Shown here piece by piece: positions 36,876 to 46,430 of a DNA stretch of 64,000 bases. The notes beneath the pieces were generated by a model. That model searched no databases. It was not told the DNA's origin and saw only the letters and a program-made list of their open reading frames with translations. Each line of letters starts with the position of its first letter. Position 1 is the first letter of the stretch. The position numbers were made by a program, and so were the translations under genes. The stretch lies in NCBI RefSeq assembly GCF_903166545.1, contig NZ_CAESCH010000002.1:620001-684000 (forward strand). Direction: 5' to 3'. The DNA comes from Metabacillus schmidteae. GTDB lineage: Bacteria > Bacillota > Bacilli > Bacillales > Bacillaceae.

Positions 36876-37617
36876 ATTAACGAAAGAAGAAAAGCAAATA
36901 TTAGAGAAATATCGATTATGTTTACACGAGATTTCACCAAATGTTATGGTCAAAGGTTCTGAATTATTGAAAGAAGACCAGTTGATAAGATTATTTAATG
37001 AAGACCTGCAAATAAAATACAATACAGATAAACATCAGGTCTTAGGTTCGATGCTTCTAAAGAGTTATGCCTTTTTAGGTGCTCTTGTTTTATATAGTAT
37101 GAGTATATTTAATAAAGGTATAAATAGTTCCATAGAAAACCTTTCTTTATATACAAAGGAAGATGACCCGTTTTGGTTACCGAGTTTCCGTTTTACAAAC
37201 ATGGAAGTCACCACTCCAGCTTCGAATCGAAATGAATGGCGTGATGAGGTATTAGGTGCTCTATTTAAACAGAATATAGCCCGTATGATTACAACCATTT
37301 CAAAAATATCTCGTGTTGCTAAGGTTATTTTATGGGAAAATGTAGCTGTTTATATTTTTTGGATGTATGAATCGACATTAGAAGATCCGGACTTAGCAGA
37401 AGAAACGAAAGCTAGAATACAAGATGACTTTTTGTATGTTGTATTTGAGGCAGCACCACATCTTTTTGGAGTAAAAGCTAAAAATCCACTTACACCATTC
37501 TTAAATGAAAAGCAAAATAATGTACGAAAAAGATCAACTTGTTGTTTGTTTTACCTTACATCCAAAAATAATGATCGATGTAGTACATGTCCGATTGAAT
37601 GCAAAAGTCCGAATTAG
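36868..37617 (+). CDS. FhuF-type ferric siderophore reductase
   Basis: 249 residues. The C-terminus has the [2Fe-2S] cysteine set of the FhuF family: [10 protein letters not shown], then about ten residues, then CSTCPIECK (CC-x10-CxxC). The N-terminal two thirds correspond to the siderophore-interacting helical part. It should reduce and thereby release iron from the imported siderophore in the cytoplasm. It overlaps the ATPase gene by eight bases, so uptake and release are co-produced. Confidence 0.82.
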   Translation: MAELTKEEKQILEKYRLCLHEISPNVMVKGSELLKEDQLIRLFNEDLQIKYNTDKHQVLGSMLLKSYAFLGALVLYSMSIFNKGINSSIENLSLYTKEDDPFWLPSFRFTNMEVTTPASNRNEWRDEVLGALFKQNIARMITTISKISRVAKVILWENVAVYIFWMYESTLEDPDLAEETKARIQDDFLYVVFEAAPHLFGVKAKNPLTPFLNEKQNNVRKRSTCCLFYLTSKNNDRCSTCPIECKSPN

Positions 37618-37630
37618 GAGGTGTTCATGA

Positions 37631-37885
37631 ATGGATCAAAAGCTAAAAGATCAATTTGATGGGCTCGTTGAGAAGTATAGCGAATTATTAGTAGGAGATT
37701 CTTCTGATGAAGTGAAGGAAAAAGTAAAAATGTGGGCACTTTATACTCATATATCGAAATCAATGCCACCGCTTGCTAAGCATTGGAATGCCACATATCC
37801 TGATGCAAAGGACAACCTAAAAGCCATTATTAATGATATAAAGGTTTTAAATGAGAAGCACAGAGAATCAAAAAATCAAGGTTAA
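37631..37885 (+). CDS. yusU: DUF2573 protein YusU
   Basis: 84 residues, MDQKLKDQFDGLVEKYSELL at the start, acidic and helical. It resembles YusU, whose gene neighbours yusV in B. subtilis too. AGGAGGTG precedes the ATG. Function unknown; its place after the Fur-controlled operon suggests iron-dependent expression. Confidence 0.82.
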   Translation: MDQKLKDQFDGLVEKYSELLVGDSSDEVKEKVKMWALYTHISKSMPPLAKHWNATYPDAKDNLKAIINDIKVLNEKHRESKNQG

Positions 37886-37888
37886 GAC

Positions 37889-37917
37889 AAAGGGCTGTTT
37901 TAAAAACAGTCCTTTTC
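37889..37917 (+). terminator. Terminator of the siderophore operon
   Basis: AAAGGGCTGTTT pairs with AAACAGTCCTTT (one G-T pair), then TTCTG. Confidence 0.8.
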
Positions 37918-37966
37918 TGATTGTCGTTATTTGAACAGTTTTCCGTAAGAAACATATAGTAACAAT

Positions 37967-38018
37967 AAGACGAATACAGATTTTATAAGGGATTTTAATA
38001 AAATCTGAAATGCGTCTT
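37967..38018 (+). promoter_or_regulatory. Stem-loop in the leader of the proline dehydrogenase gene
   Basis: CAGATTTTAT (37977-37986) pairs perfectly with ATAAAATCTG (37998-38007), and outside a small internal loop AAGACG pairs with CGTCTT. There is no T-run, so it is not a normal terminator; it could be an operator palindrome or an RNA element. Confidence 0.4.
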
Positions 38019-38083
38019 CGCCCCTTTATAGAGAGATCTCTTGTGCTTTTTCGGTATAAGAACCTAAGAGGAGGCTGTTTTAT

Positions 38084-39001
38084 ATGGAAAAATTACTGCG
38101 GAACTCTTTTATGTTTTTATCCAAAAATAAGATGATGACAAAGCTTGCGAAGAAATATGGCTTGCGTTTTGGAGCGGCAAGGTTTGTTGCAGGAAATACG
38201 ATAGATGTAGCAAAAGATGTGATTAAACAATTAAATAATAAAGGACTTGACGTAACATTAGATTATTTAGGTGAGTTTAATACAGATGCAAATGAAGCTG
38301 CTGAAGCAGCCGATCATTGTATAAAAGCGATTGAGGTAATTGGTAGGGAACGGTTAAAATCTCAAATATCCATCAAATTAACGTCAATGGGGTTAGACAT
38401 ATCAGATGATGTCGTATTAGAAAATATGCGCAGAATCCTGGCAAAGGCAAAAGACCTTCGAGTTTTCATTACGATTGATATGGAAGATTATTCAAGGTGT
38501 GAAAGAACATTAAAAATTTATAAACAACTTAAATCTGAGTATGACAATGTAGGAACAGTCCTGCAAGCATACTTATATCGAACGGTAAAAGATGTGGAAG
38601 ACTTAGGTGCTTATCAAGCAAATTTACGACTTGTTAAAGGGGCTTATAAGGAATCGGCGAATGTTGCATATCCAGATAAAAAAGATGTAGATCAGAATTT
38701 TAAAAAGATTATTAAAATGCATTTGCTTAATGGTCATTATACAGCTATTGCCACACATGACGATCAAATCATTGAATATACAAAACAAATTGTGAACAAA
38801 TATAAGATACCTAAGACTCAATTTGAATTTCAAATGCTTTACGGAATACGACCTGAAAAGCAATTGGATATTGTTCATGAAGGATATAAAATGAGGGTGT
38901 ATGTTCCCTATGGTACGGATTGGTTCGGATATTTTATGAGAAGATTGGCGGAAAGGCCAGCAAATGTTGCATTTGTTTTAAAAGGATTGATCAAGCGCTA
39001 A
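38084..39001 (+). CDS. Proline dehydrogenase (YusM/FadM-like)
   Basis: 305 residues, the FAD-binding barrel of monofunctional proline dehydrogenases: LDYLGEFNTDANEAAEA, ISIKLTSMGLDIS, TIDMEDYSRCERTL, VLQAYLYRTV, RLVKGAYKES and the substrate-site YGTDWFGYFMRRLAERPANV. It oxidises proline to pyrroline-5-carboxylate at the membrane and passes electrons to quinone. The partner P5C dehydrogenase is not here. In B. subtilis the corresponding gene yusM also lies beside the fad operon. GAGGAGG gives a strong start. Confidence 0.92.
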   Translation: MEKLLRNSFMFLSKNKMMTKLAKKYGLRFGAARFVAGNTIDVAKDVIKQLNNKGLDVTLDYLGEFNTDANEAAEAADHCIKAIEVIGRERLKSQISIKLTSMGLDISDDVVLENMRRILAKAKDLRVFITIDMEDYSRCERTLKIYKQLKSEYDNVGTVLQAYLYRTVKDVEDLGAYQANLRLVKGAYKESANVAYPDKKDVDQNFKKIIKMHLLNGHYTAIATHDDQIIEYTKQIVNKYKIPKTQFEFQMLYGIRPEKQLDIVHEGYKMRVYVPYGTDWFGYFMRRLAERPANVAFVLKGLIKR

Positions 39002-39017
39002 TGATAGAGTTTAAAAG

Positions 39018-39160
39018 TTTTGTACTTAGTTGTTGTGTCTAGCTCCAGCGCCTAGCCCCTCGGGGTCATAAGCCGCTCAGGAATTGAAGACAAAGAACGT
39101 CTTCTATTCCTGAGCGTCTTATGCCTGCCTTAGGCTGATCGAGGCGCTTCCGCTTTTCTA
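39018..39160. repeat. Dispersed ~142-bp hairpin repeat, full copy
   Basis: It starts TTTTGTACTTAG, contains TCTAGCTCCAGCGCCTAGCC, a central hairpin (CAGGAATTGAAGAC with GTCTTCTATTCCTG) and ends GAGGCGCTTCCGCTTTTCTA. AGCGCCT near the start pairs with AGGCGCT near the end, so the whole unit can fold. The second full copy is at 47988-48129. Similar units are dispersed in many Bacillaceae genomes, from general knowledge. Confidence 0.85.
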
Positions 39161-39163
39161 ATA

Positions 39164-39319
39164 TTACATATCGTCACTACCCATATTATGCTGTTTGTAC
39201 TGTTGGTTTTGACTAGTGCGTTTTCCGCCACCAGCTTTTTCGTTAGTAGGACCCGCATTCCCCTTGACGCTTGCAGCACTAACACCTGCTTTTGAAGGAG
39301 ATTTTTTTAATCTTGCCAT
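39164..39319 (-). CDS. yuzL: YuzL family small protein
   Basis: 51 residues: MARLKKSPSKAGVSAASVKG, NAGPTNEKAGGGKRTSQNQQ and a short acidic end. It is basic, disordered-looking and SASP-like in composition, as YuzL proteins of Bacillus are. AGGAGGTGAT precedes the ATG at 39319. It lies between yusM and fadN, as in B. subtilis. It ends only four bases from the repeat. Confidence 0.88.
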   Translation of the reverse strand: MARLKKSPSKAGVSAASVKGNAGPTNEKAGGGKRTSQNQQYKQHNMGSDDM

Positions 39320-39470
39320 TATATATCACCTCCTAAAGATTAACTTGTCCAATGTAGGGCGTGATTATTTAGGAAAAAATGTGATAAATCTATTGAAGTA
39401 GTGATTCAAATCTTTTATATTAATAATAAAGAACCTCATTCATATGAAGTCATTTTTTTTCAGAATAAAA

Positions 39471-39488
39471 TGAATGAGTATTCATTCA
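39471..39488. promoter_or_regulatory. FadR operator before fadN
   Basis: TGAATGAGTATTCATTCA; read on the minus strand it fits the Bacillus FadR consensus TGAATGAMTANTCATTCA completely. Long-chain acyl-CoA should relieve repression of fadNAE. Confidence 0.9.
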
Positions 39489-39506
39489 AAAAGAGGGGGA
39501 GAATGT

Positions 39507-41891
39507 ATGGTCCACCGTATAAAGAGAGCGGCAGTATTAGGCTCTGGGGTAATGGGCTCAGGAATCGCAGCACATTTAGCAAATATCGGCATCCCTGTTT
39601 TATTACTAGATATTGTACCTCGTGAATTAAATGAAGATGAGGTAAAAAAAGGTCTAACCATTGAAGATAAGGCAGTTAGAAACCGATTAGGGCAAACAGC
39701 TGTACAAAAACTTCTAAAACAAAAACCGGCACCTTTAACAGACAAGAGCCATTTAGAGCGTATTGAGGTAGGTAATTTTGAAGACGACATGCATCGCCTT
39801 GGTGAAGTAGATTGGATTATTGAGGTTGTAGTCGAAAATCTTGTTGTAAAGAAGAAGATCTTTACTCTTGTAGATCAATATAGAAAAAAAGGTAGCATCG
39901 TTAGTTCAAATACCTCTGGAATTTCTGTAGAGGCCATGTCAGAAGGACGCTCAGATGACTTCCGAAAGCACTTTTTAGGAACGCATTTCTTTAACCCCCC
40001 AAGATACTTAAAGCTGTTAGAAGTGATACCAACAAAAGACACCGATCAAGAAATCCTATCATTCATGAAAGCATTTGGAGAGAATGTACTAGGTAAAGGT
40101 GTTGTTGAAGCGAAAGATACACCAAACTTTATTGCCAACCGAATCGGTACTTATGGATTATTAGTAACTGTTCAAGAAATGTTAAAGGGCGGTTATCGTG
40201 TTGGAGAGGTTGATTCGATTACAGGTCCACTAATTGGAAGACCGAAGAGTGCAACTTTTCGCACACTTGACGTCGTAGGTCTTGATACATTTGCACATGT
40301 CGCAAAAAATGTATATGAACAGGTAGATGGACAAGAAAAGGAAATATTTGATATCCCTGAATTTATGCAAAAAATGCTTGATAATAAGTGGCTTGGCAGT
40401 AAAATCGGCCAAGGATTTTATAAAAAAATAGGGAAAGACATTCTTGAATTGAATCCTGAAACATTTCAATATGAGGAACGAAAAAAATTACTGGCACCAT
40501 CGGTTGAACAGGCAAAGCAAGCAAAGGGATTAGAAAATAAATTGAAAGCGCTTATATATGCGGAAGATCGTGCAGGAGCATTACTAAGAGGGATTACAAT
40601 TCCTACACTTATTTATTCAGCAGAGCTTTTAGGTGATATTGCTGATGATGTTACAGCGATTGACCAGGCAATGAAATGGGGCTTCGGTTGGGAATTAGGC
40701 CCGTTTGAATTATGGGATGCTATAGGCATTGAAAAATCAGTAGAACTAATGGAACATCAGGGCTATAAGGTGCCAGCTTGGATTAAGGAAATGCTTGGGA
40801 ATGGCTATGGTACATTTTATAGAAAAGAAAACGGTGTACTGTTTTATTATACTGATGGTGATTATCGACAAGTAAAGCAAAATCCAAACGTGATAAATCT
40901 AAAACATCATAAAGAAATCCATGGAGTAATTAAGAAAAACAGTGGTGCAAGCCTGGTTGACTTAGGAGATGGTGTGGCATTATTAGAGTTTCATTCACCA
41001 AATAATGCGATCGGACTTGATATTATTCAGATGATTAATTTTTCAATTGCTGAAGTAGAGAGAAACTTTAAAGGACTTGTGATTGGAAATCAAGGTAAGA
41101 ACTTTTGTGTCGGCGCCAATCTTGGCATGATTTTAATGGAGGCACAGGACGATAATCTGTTTGAAATTGAAATGGTAATCAGGCAGTTTCAACAAGCGAT
41201 GATGAAAATCAAATATAGCCAAAAACCGGTTGTTGCAGCACCGTTCGGGATGACATTAGGTGGTGGAGCTGAAATTTGTCTTCCGGCAAGCAGCATCCAA
41301 GCTTCAAGTGAAACATATATGGGGTTAGTGGAAGTTGGAGTTGGATTAATTCCTGGCGGAGGAGGAAATAAAGAACTCTATATTAAACAACTAAACAACA
41401 TGCCAAAAGGTGTGGACTTTGATTTACAATCTGTTGCCAATAAAGTATTTGAAACAATTGCAATGGCAAAAGTATCCTCATCTGCAGCTGAAGCGAAGCG
41501 AAACCAATTTTTAAATAAACATGATCATATAAGTATAAACAGTGACCACCTCATTCATGATGCAAAGCAACGTGTCATCTCTCTATATGATGCAGGATAT
41601 CGACCTCCAATGAGAAAGAAAATTCCCGTTGTAGGTGAAACAGGTTATGCAACGCTATTACTCGGAGCCCAGTCTATGTACCTTTCAGGTTATATATCAG
41701 ATCATGATTTAAAAATTGCGAAGAAGTTGGCGTTTGTAATAGCAGGAGGAAAAGTTCCATTTGGAACAGAGGTTGATGAGCAATACCTATTAAATTTAGA
41801 AAAAGAGGCATTCTTAAGTTTAGTTGCTGAAAGAAAATCTCAAGCAAGAATGCAGCACATGCTCGTAAAAGGAAAGCCGCTTAGAAACTAA
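39507..41891 (+). CDS. fadN: 3-hydroxyacyl-CoA dehydrogenase/enoyl-CoA hydratase FadN
   Basis: 794 residues with two activities of the beta-oxidation cycle. The N-terminal half is the NAD-dependent dehydrogenase (AAVLGSGVMGSGIAAHLAN; SSNTSGISVE; HFFNPPRYLKLLEVIPT). The C-terminal part is a crotonase fold (GKNFCVGANL; PFGMTLGGGAEICLPAS; LVEVGVGLIPGGGG). This order, dehydrogenase first, is reversed from E. coli FadB. ATG 39507 follows GAGGGGGAGAATGT. It is the first gene of fadNAE, under a FadR box. Confidence 0.96.
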   Translation: MVHRIKRAAVLGSGVMGSGIAAHLANIGIPVLLLDIVPRELNEDEVKKGLTIEDKAVRNRLGQTAVQKLLKQKPAPLTDKSHLERIEVGNFEDDMHRLGEVDWIIEVVVENLVVKKKIFTLVDQYRKKGSIVSSNTSGISVEAMSEGRSDDFRKHFLGTHFFNPPRYLKLLEVIPTKDTDQEILSFMKAFGENVLGKGVVEAKDTPNFIANRIGTYGLLVTVQEMLKGGYRVGEVDSITGPLIGRPKSATFRTLDVVGLDTFAHVAKNVYEQVDGQEKEIFDIPEFMQKMLDNKWLGSKIGQGFYKKIGKDILELNPETFQYEERKKLLAPSVEQAKQAKGLENKLKALIYAEDRAGALLRGITIPTLIYSAELLGDIADDVTAIDQAMKWGFGWELGPFELWDAIGIEKSVELMEHQGYKVPAWIKEMLGNGYGTFYRKENGVLFYYTDGDYRQVKQNPNVINLKHHKEIHGVIKKNSGASLVDLGDGVALLEFHSPNNAIGLDIIQMINFSIAEVERNFKGLVIGNQGKNFCVGANLGMILMEAQDDNLFEIEMVIRQFQQAMMKIKYSQKPVVAAPFGMTLGGGAEICLPASSIQASSETYMGLVEVGVGLIPGGGGNKELYIKQLNNMPKGVDFDLQSVANKVFETIAMAKVSSSAAEAKRNQFLNKHDHISINSDHLIHDAKQRVISLYDAGYRPPMRKKIPVVGETGYATLLLGAQSMYLSGYISDHDLKIAKKLAFVIAGGKVPFGTEVDEQYLLNLEKEAFLSLVAERKSQARMQHMLVKGKPLRN

Positions 41892-41909
41892 TAAAAGGAG
41901 GTTGGGTAA

Positions 41910-43085
41910 ATGCGGGAAGCAGTCATTGTAGCTGGTGCTAGAACACCTGTTGGTAGAGCGAAAAAAGGGACGTTAGCTAATATGCGACCGGATGATCTAG
42001 GTGCTTTAGTTGTAAAGGAAACGTTAAAAAGAGCTGGTCAATATGAAGGAAATATTGATGATTTAATTATAGGATGTGCTATGCCTGAAGCTGAGCAAGG
42101 CTTAAATATGGCGAGAAATATAGGAGCTTTAGCCGGACTTCCTTATGCGGTTCCTGCCATTACAATTAATCGATATTGCTCTTCAGGCCTACAATCAATA
42201 GCATATGGTGCAGAAAAGATTATGCTCGGTCATTCGGATACCACTATAGCTGGAGGAGCTGAATCTATGAGCCTTGTGCCAATGATGGGGCATGTGGTTC
42301 GACCAAATGCAAAACTAGCTGAAGAAGCACCTGAATACTATATGGGAATGGGGCACACTGCAGAACAAGTAGCAACAAAATATGGGATATCTCGTGAAGA
42401 ACAAGATGCTTTTGCTGTAAGAAGCCATCAGCGGGCAGCAAAAGCCATTCAAGAAGGAAAATTTGTTGATGAAATTGTCCCTGTGGAAGTTAATGTTCGA
42501 ACGGTAGGAGCTGATCACAAGCTTCAGGAAAGTGTTATTCATTTTAGTCAAGATGAAGGGGTTCGCGCGAATACAACATCAGAAGTTTTAGCTACCTTAA
42601 AGCCGGCCTTTTCTGTAAAAGGATCTGTTACAGCCGGAAATTCATCACAAACAAGTGATGGTGCTGCGGCTGTCATGTTAATGGATCGGGAAAAGGCTGA
42701 ATCTCATGGATTCGAGCCAATGGCAAAATTTAGATCATTTGCAGTTGCAGGTGTTCCACCTGAGGTAATGGGTATTGGTCCGGTTGCTGCTGTTCCATTG
42801 GCACTAAAATATGCAGGGCTTGAGCTTTCGGATATTGGTTTATTTGAGTTAAATGAAGCTTTCGCCTCTCAATCCATTCAGGTTATTCGTGAACTGGGAC
42901 TTGATGAGGAGAAGGTAAATGTGAATGGTGGAGCGATTGCATTGGGACATCCACTTGGCTGCTCTGGTACGAAGCTCACCCTTTCACTTATTCATGAAAT
43001 GAAGCGAAGAAATCAGCAATTTGGCGTTGTCACAATGTGTATCGGCGGAGGAATGGGGGCTGCCGGAGTATTTGAATTAGTCTAA
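41910..43085 (+). CDS. fadA: Acetyl-CoA acyltransferase (3-ketoacyl-CoA thiolase) FadA
   Basis: 391 residues. Nucleophile Cys in [12 protein letters not shown]; catalytic His in [17 protein letters not shown]; second Cys in [13 protein letters not shown]. It cleaves 3-ketoacyl-CoA with CoA to acetyl-CoA and a shortened acyl-CoA. It lies 18 bases after fadN with AAAGGAGG. Confidence 0.97.
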   Translation: MREAVIVAGARTPVGRAKKGTLANMRPDDLGALVVKETLKRAGQYEGNIDDLIIGCAMPEAEQGLNMARNIGALAGLPYAVPAITINRYCSSGLQSIAYGAEKIMLGHSDTTIAGGAESMSLVPMMGHVVRPNAKLAEEAPEYYMGMGHTAEQVATKYGISREEQDAFAVRSHQRAAKAIQEGKFVDEIVPVEVNVRTVGADHKLQESVIHFSQDEGVRANTTSEVLATLKPAFSVKGSVTAGNSSQTSDGAAAVMLMDREKAESHGFEPMAKFRSFAVAGVPPEVMGIGPVAAVPLALKYAGLELSDIGLFELNEAFASQSIQVIRELGLDEEKVNVNGGAIALGHPLGCSGTKLTLSLIHEMKRRNQQFGVVTMCIGGGMGAAGVFELV

Positions 43086-43148
43086 TTGGGAGTTTGTTAG
43101 ATTAAAAGATCATGGATTTACGATAACGAAAAGGTGGGGGAATTTTTC

Positions 43149-44933
43149 ATGTCAAAAGCAACGAATTCAGTGATTAAAGGTGGCAGCTTCTTAATTGAAG
43201 ATATTTCATATGATCGTATGTTTACTCCAGAGGACTTCACAGATGAACAGAAACTGATTGCAAAAACAACAGAAGATTTCACAGTAAACGAGGTTTTACC
43301 ACATTTAGATGATATTGAAAACCACCAATTTGAAAAATCAGTAAACCTGTTAAAGCAGGCTGGAGAACTTGGCTTATTAGGGGCAGATGTTCCCGAAGAA
43401 TACGGTGGATTCGGTTTAGATAAAATAAGCTCTGCTCTTATTACAGAGAAGATTTCAAGAGCAGGAAGCTTCTCCCTTTCCTTTGGTGCACATGTAGGTA
43501 TTGGTTCATTACCGATCGTTTTATTTGGAAATGATCAGCAAAAAAAGAAGTACCTACCTGAACTTGCAACAGGTGAAAAAATTGCAGCATATGCCCTAAC
43601 AGAACCTAGTTCAGGATCTGATGCATTAGGAGCAAAAACGACGGCAAGATTAAACGCGGAAGGCACACATTATGTGTTAAATGGTGAAAAGCAATGGATC
43701 ACAAACTCAGGTTTTGCTGATGTCATTATCGTATATGCGAAAGTCGATGGAGAGCACTTCTCAGCCTTTATCGTTGAAAGAGACTTTCCGGGAGTGTCCA
43801 CCGGACCTGAAGAAAAGAAAATGGGGATAAAAGGCTCATCAACAAGAACAGTTATTTTAGAGGATGCGCTTGTGCCAAAAGAAAACTTACTAGGAGAGCT
43901 GGGGAAAGGGCATGTAATTGCATTTAACATATTAAACATTGGTCGATATAAACTTGCAGTTGGAACAATTGGCGGTTCAAAAAGAATGGTCGATGTTGCT
44001 GTTCAATATGCGAATCAACGCCAGCAATTCAAAACACCAATATCAAGCTTCTCCCTTATTCAAGAAAAACTAGCTAATATGGCTGTTAAAACATATGCAA
44101 TGGAAAGCTCTGTTTACCGCACAGTTGGTCTTTTTGAAGACCGTATGAGCCGCCTGACAGATGAGGAAATTAAGGATGGAAAAGAAGTAGCTAAGTCTAT
44201 CGCTGAATATGCAATCGAGTGTTCGTTAAATAAAGTATTTGGCTCAGAAACACTTGATTATGTTGTCGATGAAGCGGTACAAATTCATGGTGGATACGGC
44301 TTTATGGCGGAATATGAAGTGGAGCGTGTTTACCGGGATTCACGTATAAATCGTATTTTTGAAGGAACAAATGAAATTAACCGTCTTTTAGTACCAGGAA
44401 CTTATTTACGAAAAGCACTTAAAGGAGAATTACCTTTATTCCAGAAAGCACAAAGCTTACAAGAAGAGTTAATGATGCTAATGCCTGAGGAAGTTGGAGA
44501 TGGAACACTGGAACAAGAAAAATATCTTTTGAAAAATGCAAAAAAAATAGGCGTATTAATTGCTGGTCTTGCAGCTCAAAAATATGGAAAAGAACTACAA
44601 AAGGAACAGGAAGTATTAGTGAATATAGCAGACATAGTGAGCAATGTGTATGCAATGGAATCAGCGATCCTTCGGACAGAAAAGGCGATTGCAAAAACTG
44701 GTGAAGAAAAAAATAAGCAAAAGCTTCTTTACACTCAAGTATACTGTCAGGAAGCATTTAATGAAATTGAGGCTCATGCAAAAGAATCACTAATTGCAGT
44801 TGAAACAGGTGATTCCTTGCGTATGATGTTATCAGCTTTACGTAAATTCACTAGATACACACCGATTAATGTTATCGGAAAGAAAAGAGAAATCGCAGCA
44901 ACGATTATTGATAAAAATGCTTATTTAGCATAA
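43149..44933 (+). CDS. fadE: Acyl-CoA dehydrogenase FadE
   Basis: 594 residues. The acyl-CoA dehydrogenase core has the FAD/substrate words YALTEPSSGSDALGAKT, NGEKQWITN, QIHGGYGFMAEYEVERVYRD and RIFEGTNEINRL. A ~150-residue helical C-terminal extension is of the long FadE/VLCAD type. It catalyses the first step of beta-oxidation. ATG 43149 follows GGTGGGGGA. It is the last gene of the operon and is followed by a terminator. Confidence 0.95.
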   Translation: MSKATNSVIKGGSFLIEDISYDRMFTPEDFTDEQKLIAKTTEDFTVNEVLPHLDDIENHQFEKSVNLLKQAGELGLLGADVPEEYGGFGLDKISSALITEKISRAGSFSLSFGAHVGIGSLPIVLFGNDQQKKKYLPELATGEKIAAYALTEPSSGSDALGAKTTARLNAEGTHYVLNGEKQWITNSGFADVIIVYAKVDGEHFSAFIVERDFPGVSTGPEEKKMGIKGSSTRTVILEDALVPKENLLGELGKGHVIAFNILNIGRYKLAVGTIGGSKRMVDVAVQYANQRQQFKTPISSFSLIQEKLANMAVKTYAMESSVYRTVGLFEDRMSRLTDEEIKDGKEVAKSIAEYAIECSLNKVFGSETLDYVVDEAVQIHGGYGFMAEYEVERVYRDSRINRIFEGTNEINRLLVPGTYLRKALKGELPLFQKAQSLQEELMMLMPEEVGDGTLEQEKYLLKNAKKIGVLIAGLAAQKYGKELQKEQEVLVNIADIVSNVYAMESAILRTEKAIAKTGEEKNKQKLLYTQVYCQEAFNEIEAHAKESLIAVETGDSLRMMLSALRKFTRYTPINVIGKKREIAATIIDKNAYLA

Positions 44934-44938
44934 AAAGT

Positions 44939-44970
44939 AAGGGGGCAATCAGTGTGATTGTCCCTTTTAT
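44939..44970 (+). terminator. Terminator of fadNAE
   Basis: AAGGGGGCAATCA pairs with TGATTGTCCCTTTT around GTG. Confidence 0.82.
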
Positions 44971-45084
44971 TGTAAAAAAATTTATTAAACCAAAATAGGA
45001 TATTCCTAATTATGCTTCGACAAAAATCTGTGATAAGATAAATTCAATAAGAGTGTATTTATAGGGGAGTCGGAGGTGATACAA

Positions 45085-45444
45085 ATGGCATTAGATTTTT
45101 ATTGGTACCCTAAATGCGGGACATGTCGAAAAGCTAAAAAGTGGTTAGAAGAACATAACATTGATTTTAATGAAATACATATTGTGGAAAACCCGCCTTC
45201 CAAAGAAGAACTAATAAGTATCTATCAAAAGAGCGGGGTAGAACTTAAGAAATTCTTTAACACAAGTGGTCAGAAATATCGAGAGCTTGGGCTCAAAGAT
45301 AAATTAACAGCAATGTCAGAAATGGATATGCTTGACCTATTATCATCTAATGGGATGTTAGTGAAACGACCGCTTACAGTTGGAGATCAAAAGGTAACAA
45401 TAGGTTTTAAGGAAGAACAATTTGCTGAAACTTGGGGGAATTAA
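45085..45444 (+). CDS. yusI: ArsC/Spx-family protein YusI
   Basis: 119 residues, thioredoxin-like fold: YWYPKCGTCRKAKKWLEEHN with a CxxC, then FNTSGQKYRELGLKDKL and KRPLTVGDQKVTIGF. It belongs to the Spx/ArsC group; YusI in B. subtilis lies between fadE and gcvH exactly as here. It lacks a clear Spx-specific profile beyond the CxxC, and its role is unknown. GGAGGTGATACAA precedes ATG 45085. Confidence 0.9.
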   Translation: MALDFYWYPKCGTCRKAKKWLEEHNIDFNEIHIVENPPSKEELISIYQKSGVELKKFFNTSGQKYRELGLKDKLTAMSEMDMLDLLSSNGMLVKRPLTVGDQKVTIGFKEEQFAETWGN

Positions 45445-45567
45445 CAGATATCCCTTGCAACAGTATTAAAAAACTGCTAAAACAGAAGTAATTAACTAGG
45501 TTAGAAATTAAAGTAATATAACGATTTCATGACATGAAAAAGAAAAGAATCCTGGAGGTATGAGAAC

Positions 45568-45951
45568 ATGAACACACCTAAAGAACTTCGTTATTCAGAA
45601 GAGCATGAGTGGGTAAAAGTTGAGGGAGATAAAGTTCGAATTGGCATCACTGATTTTGCCCAATCAGAACTAGGTGATATCGTTTTCGTCGAACTGCCAC
45701 AAGTTGGAGACGATATTAAAGCGGACGAGCCATTTGGAAGTGTTGAATCAGTTAAGACAGTTTCTGAACTTTATGCACCTATCAGTGGTAAGATTGTTGA
45801 AATCAATGAAGATCTTGATGATAGCCCTGAGTTTGTAAATGAATCACCATATGAAAAAGCATGGATGGTTGTCATTGAACCTTCAGATATTGCTGATGTT
45901 GAAAAGTTAATGACTGCTGAACAGTACGAAGAAAAGACAAATCAAGACTAA
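45568..45951 (+). CDS. gcvH: Glycine cleavage system H protein
   Basis: 127 residues. The lipoyl-bearing lysine is in [18 protein letters not shown], and the rest ([35 protein letters not shown]) is canonical. It shuttles the aminomethyl group between the P, T and L proteins and in Bacillus also serves as the carrier in lipoate assembly. It is monocistronic with a CTGGAGG site. Confidence 0.97.
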   Translation: MNTPKELRYSEEHEWVKVEGDKVRIGITDFAQSELGDIVFVELPQVGDDIKADEPFGSVESVKTVSELYAPISGKIVEINEDLDDSPEFVNESPYEKAWMVVIEPSDIADVEKLMTAEQYEEKTNQD

Positions 45952-46009
45952 TAAGCATGATGTAATAAAATATGGACACCCTATAAGTAAGGTAAAGGAG
46001 GGTGTCCAT

Positions 46010-46246
46010 ATGTCTATTCAAAAAAAAAGGTTAGATATAACTGATCGAGTTGTCGGTAAATTTGGTGATGGGCAGTTGAATCTTTATCTGGAAAAAGAAA
46101 AAATCGGCCAAATGGTCTCAGAAAATAATTATGATTTGAAAGCAGGTTACGAATTTAATGATAGCCGCTTTTACCAAATTGCAGATGTAGTATCTGAACC
46201 AGATCAAAAATATGTCGACTGTGACGATGAAAATGGCTGGTGTTAA
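46010..46246 (+). CDS. yusG: DUF2553 protein YusG
   Basis: 78 residues, MSIQKKRLDITDRVVGKFGD onwards, beta-rich with an acidic C-terminus (YVDCDDENGWC). It matches the YusG type found next to gcvH in Bacillus. GGAGGGTG precedes the ATG. Function unknown. Confidence 0.85.
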   Translation: MSIQKKRLDITDRVVGKFGDGQLNLYLEKEKIGQMVSENNYDLKAGYEFNDSRFYQIADVVSEPDQKYVDCDDENGWC

Positions 46247-46255
46247 TGCTAAAGC

Positions 46256-46286
46256 AAAAGCAGTGGCTAGCACCACTGCTTTTTTG
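46256..46286 (+). terminator. Terminator after yusG
   Basis: AAAAGCAGTGG pairs with CCACTGCTTTT, then T-run. Confidence 0.88.
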
Positions 46287-46430
46287 AACTTATTTCTTTA
46301 TATAAATTGGTCGTTTTCTTTTCATGTTTTTGATACTGATTAAGAAAAAACATGAAATTAAAGGGAAACAACCTCGACAAATCGAATACGTTATAGAAAA
46401 GACTTTTTACTTTAGAATTAGGTGATGGTT

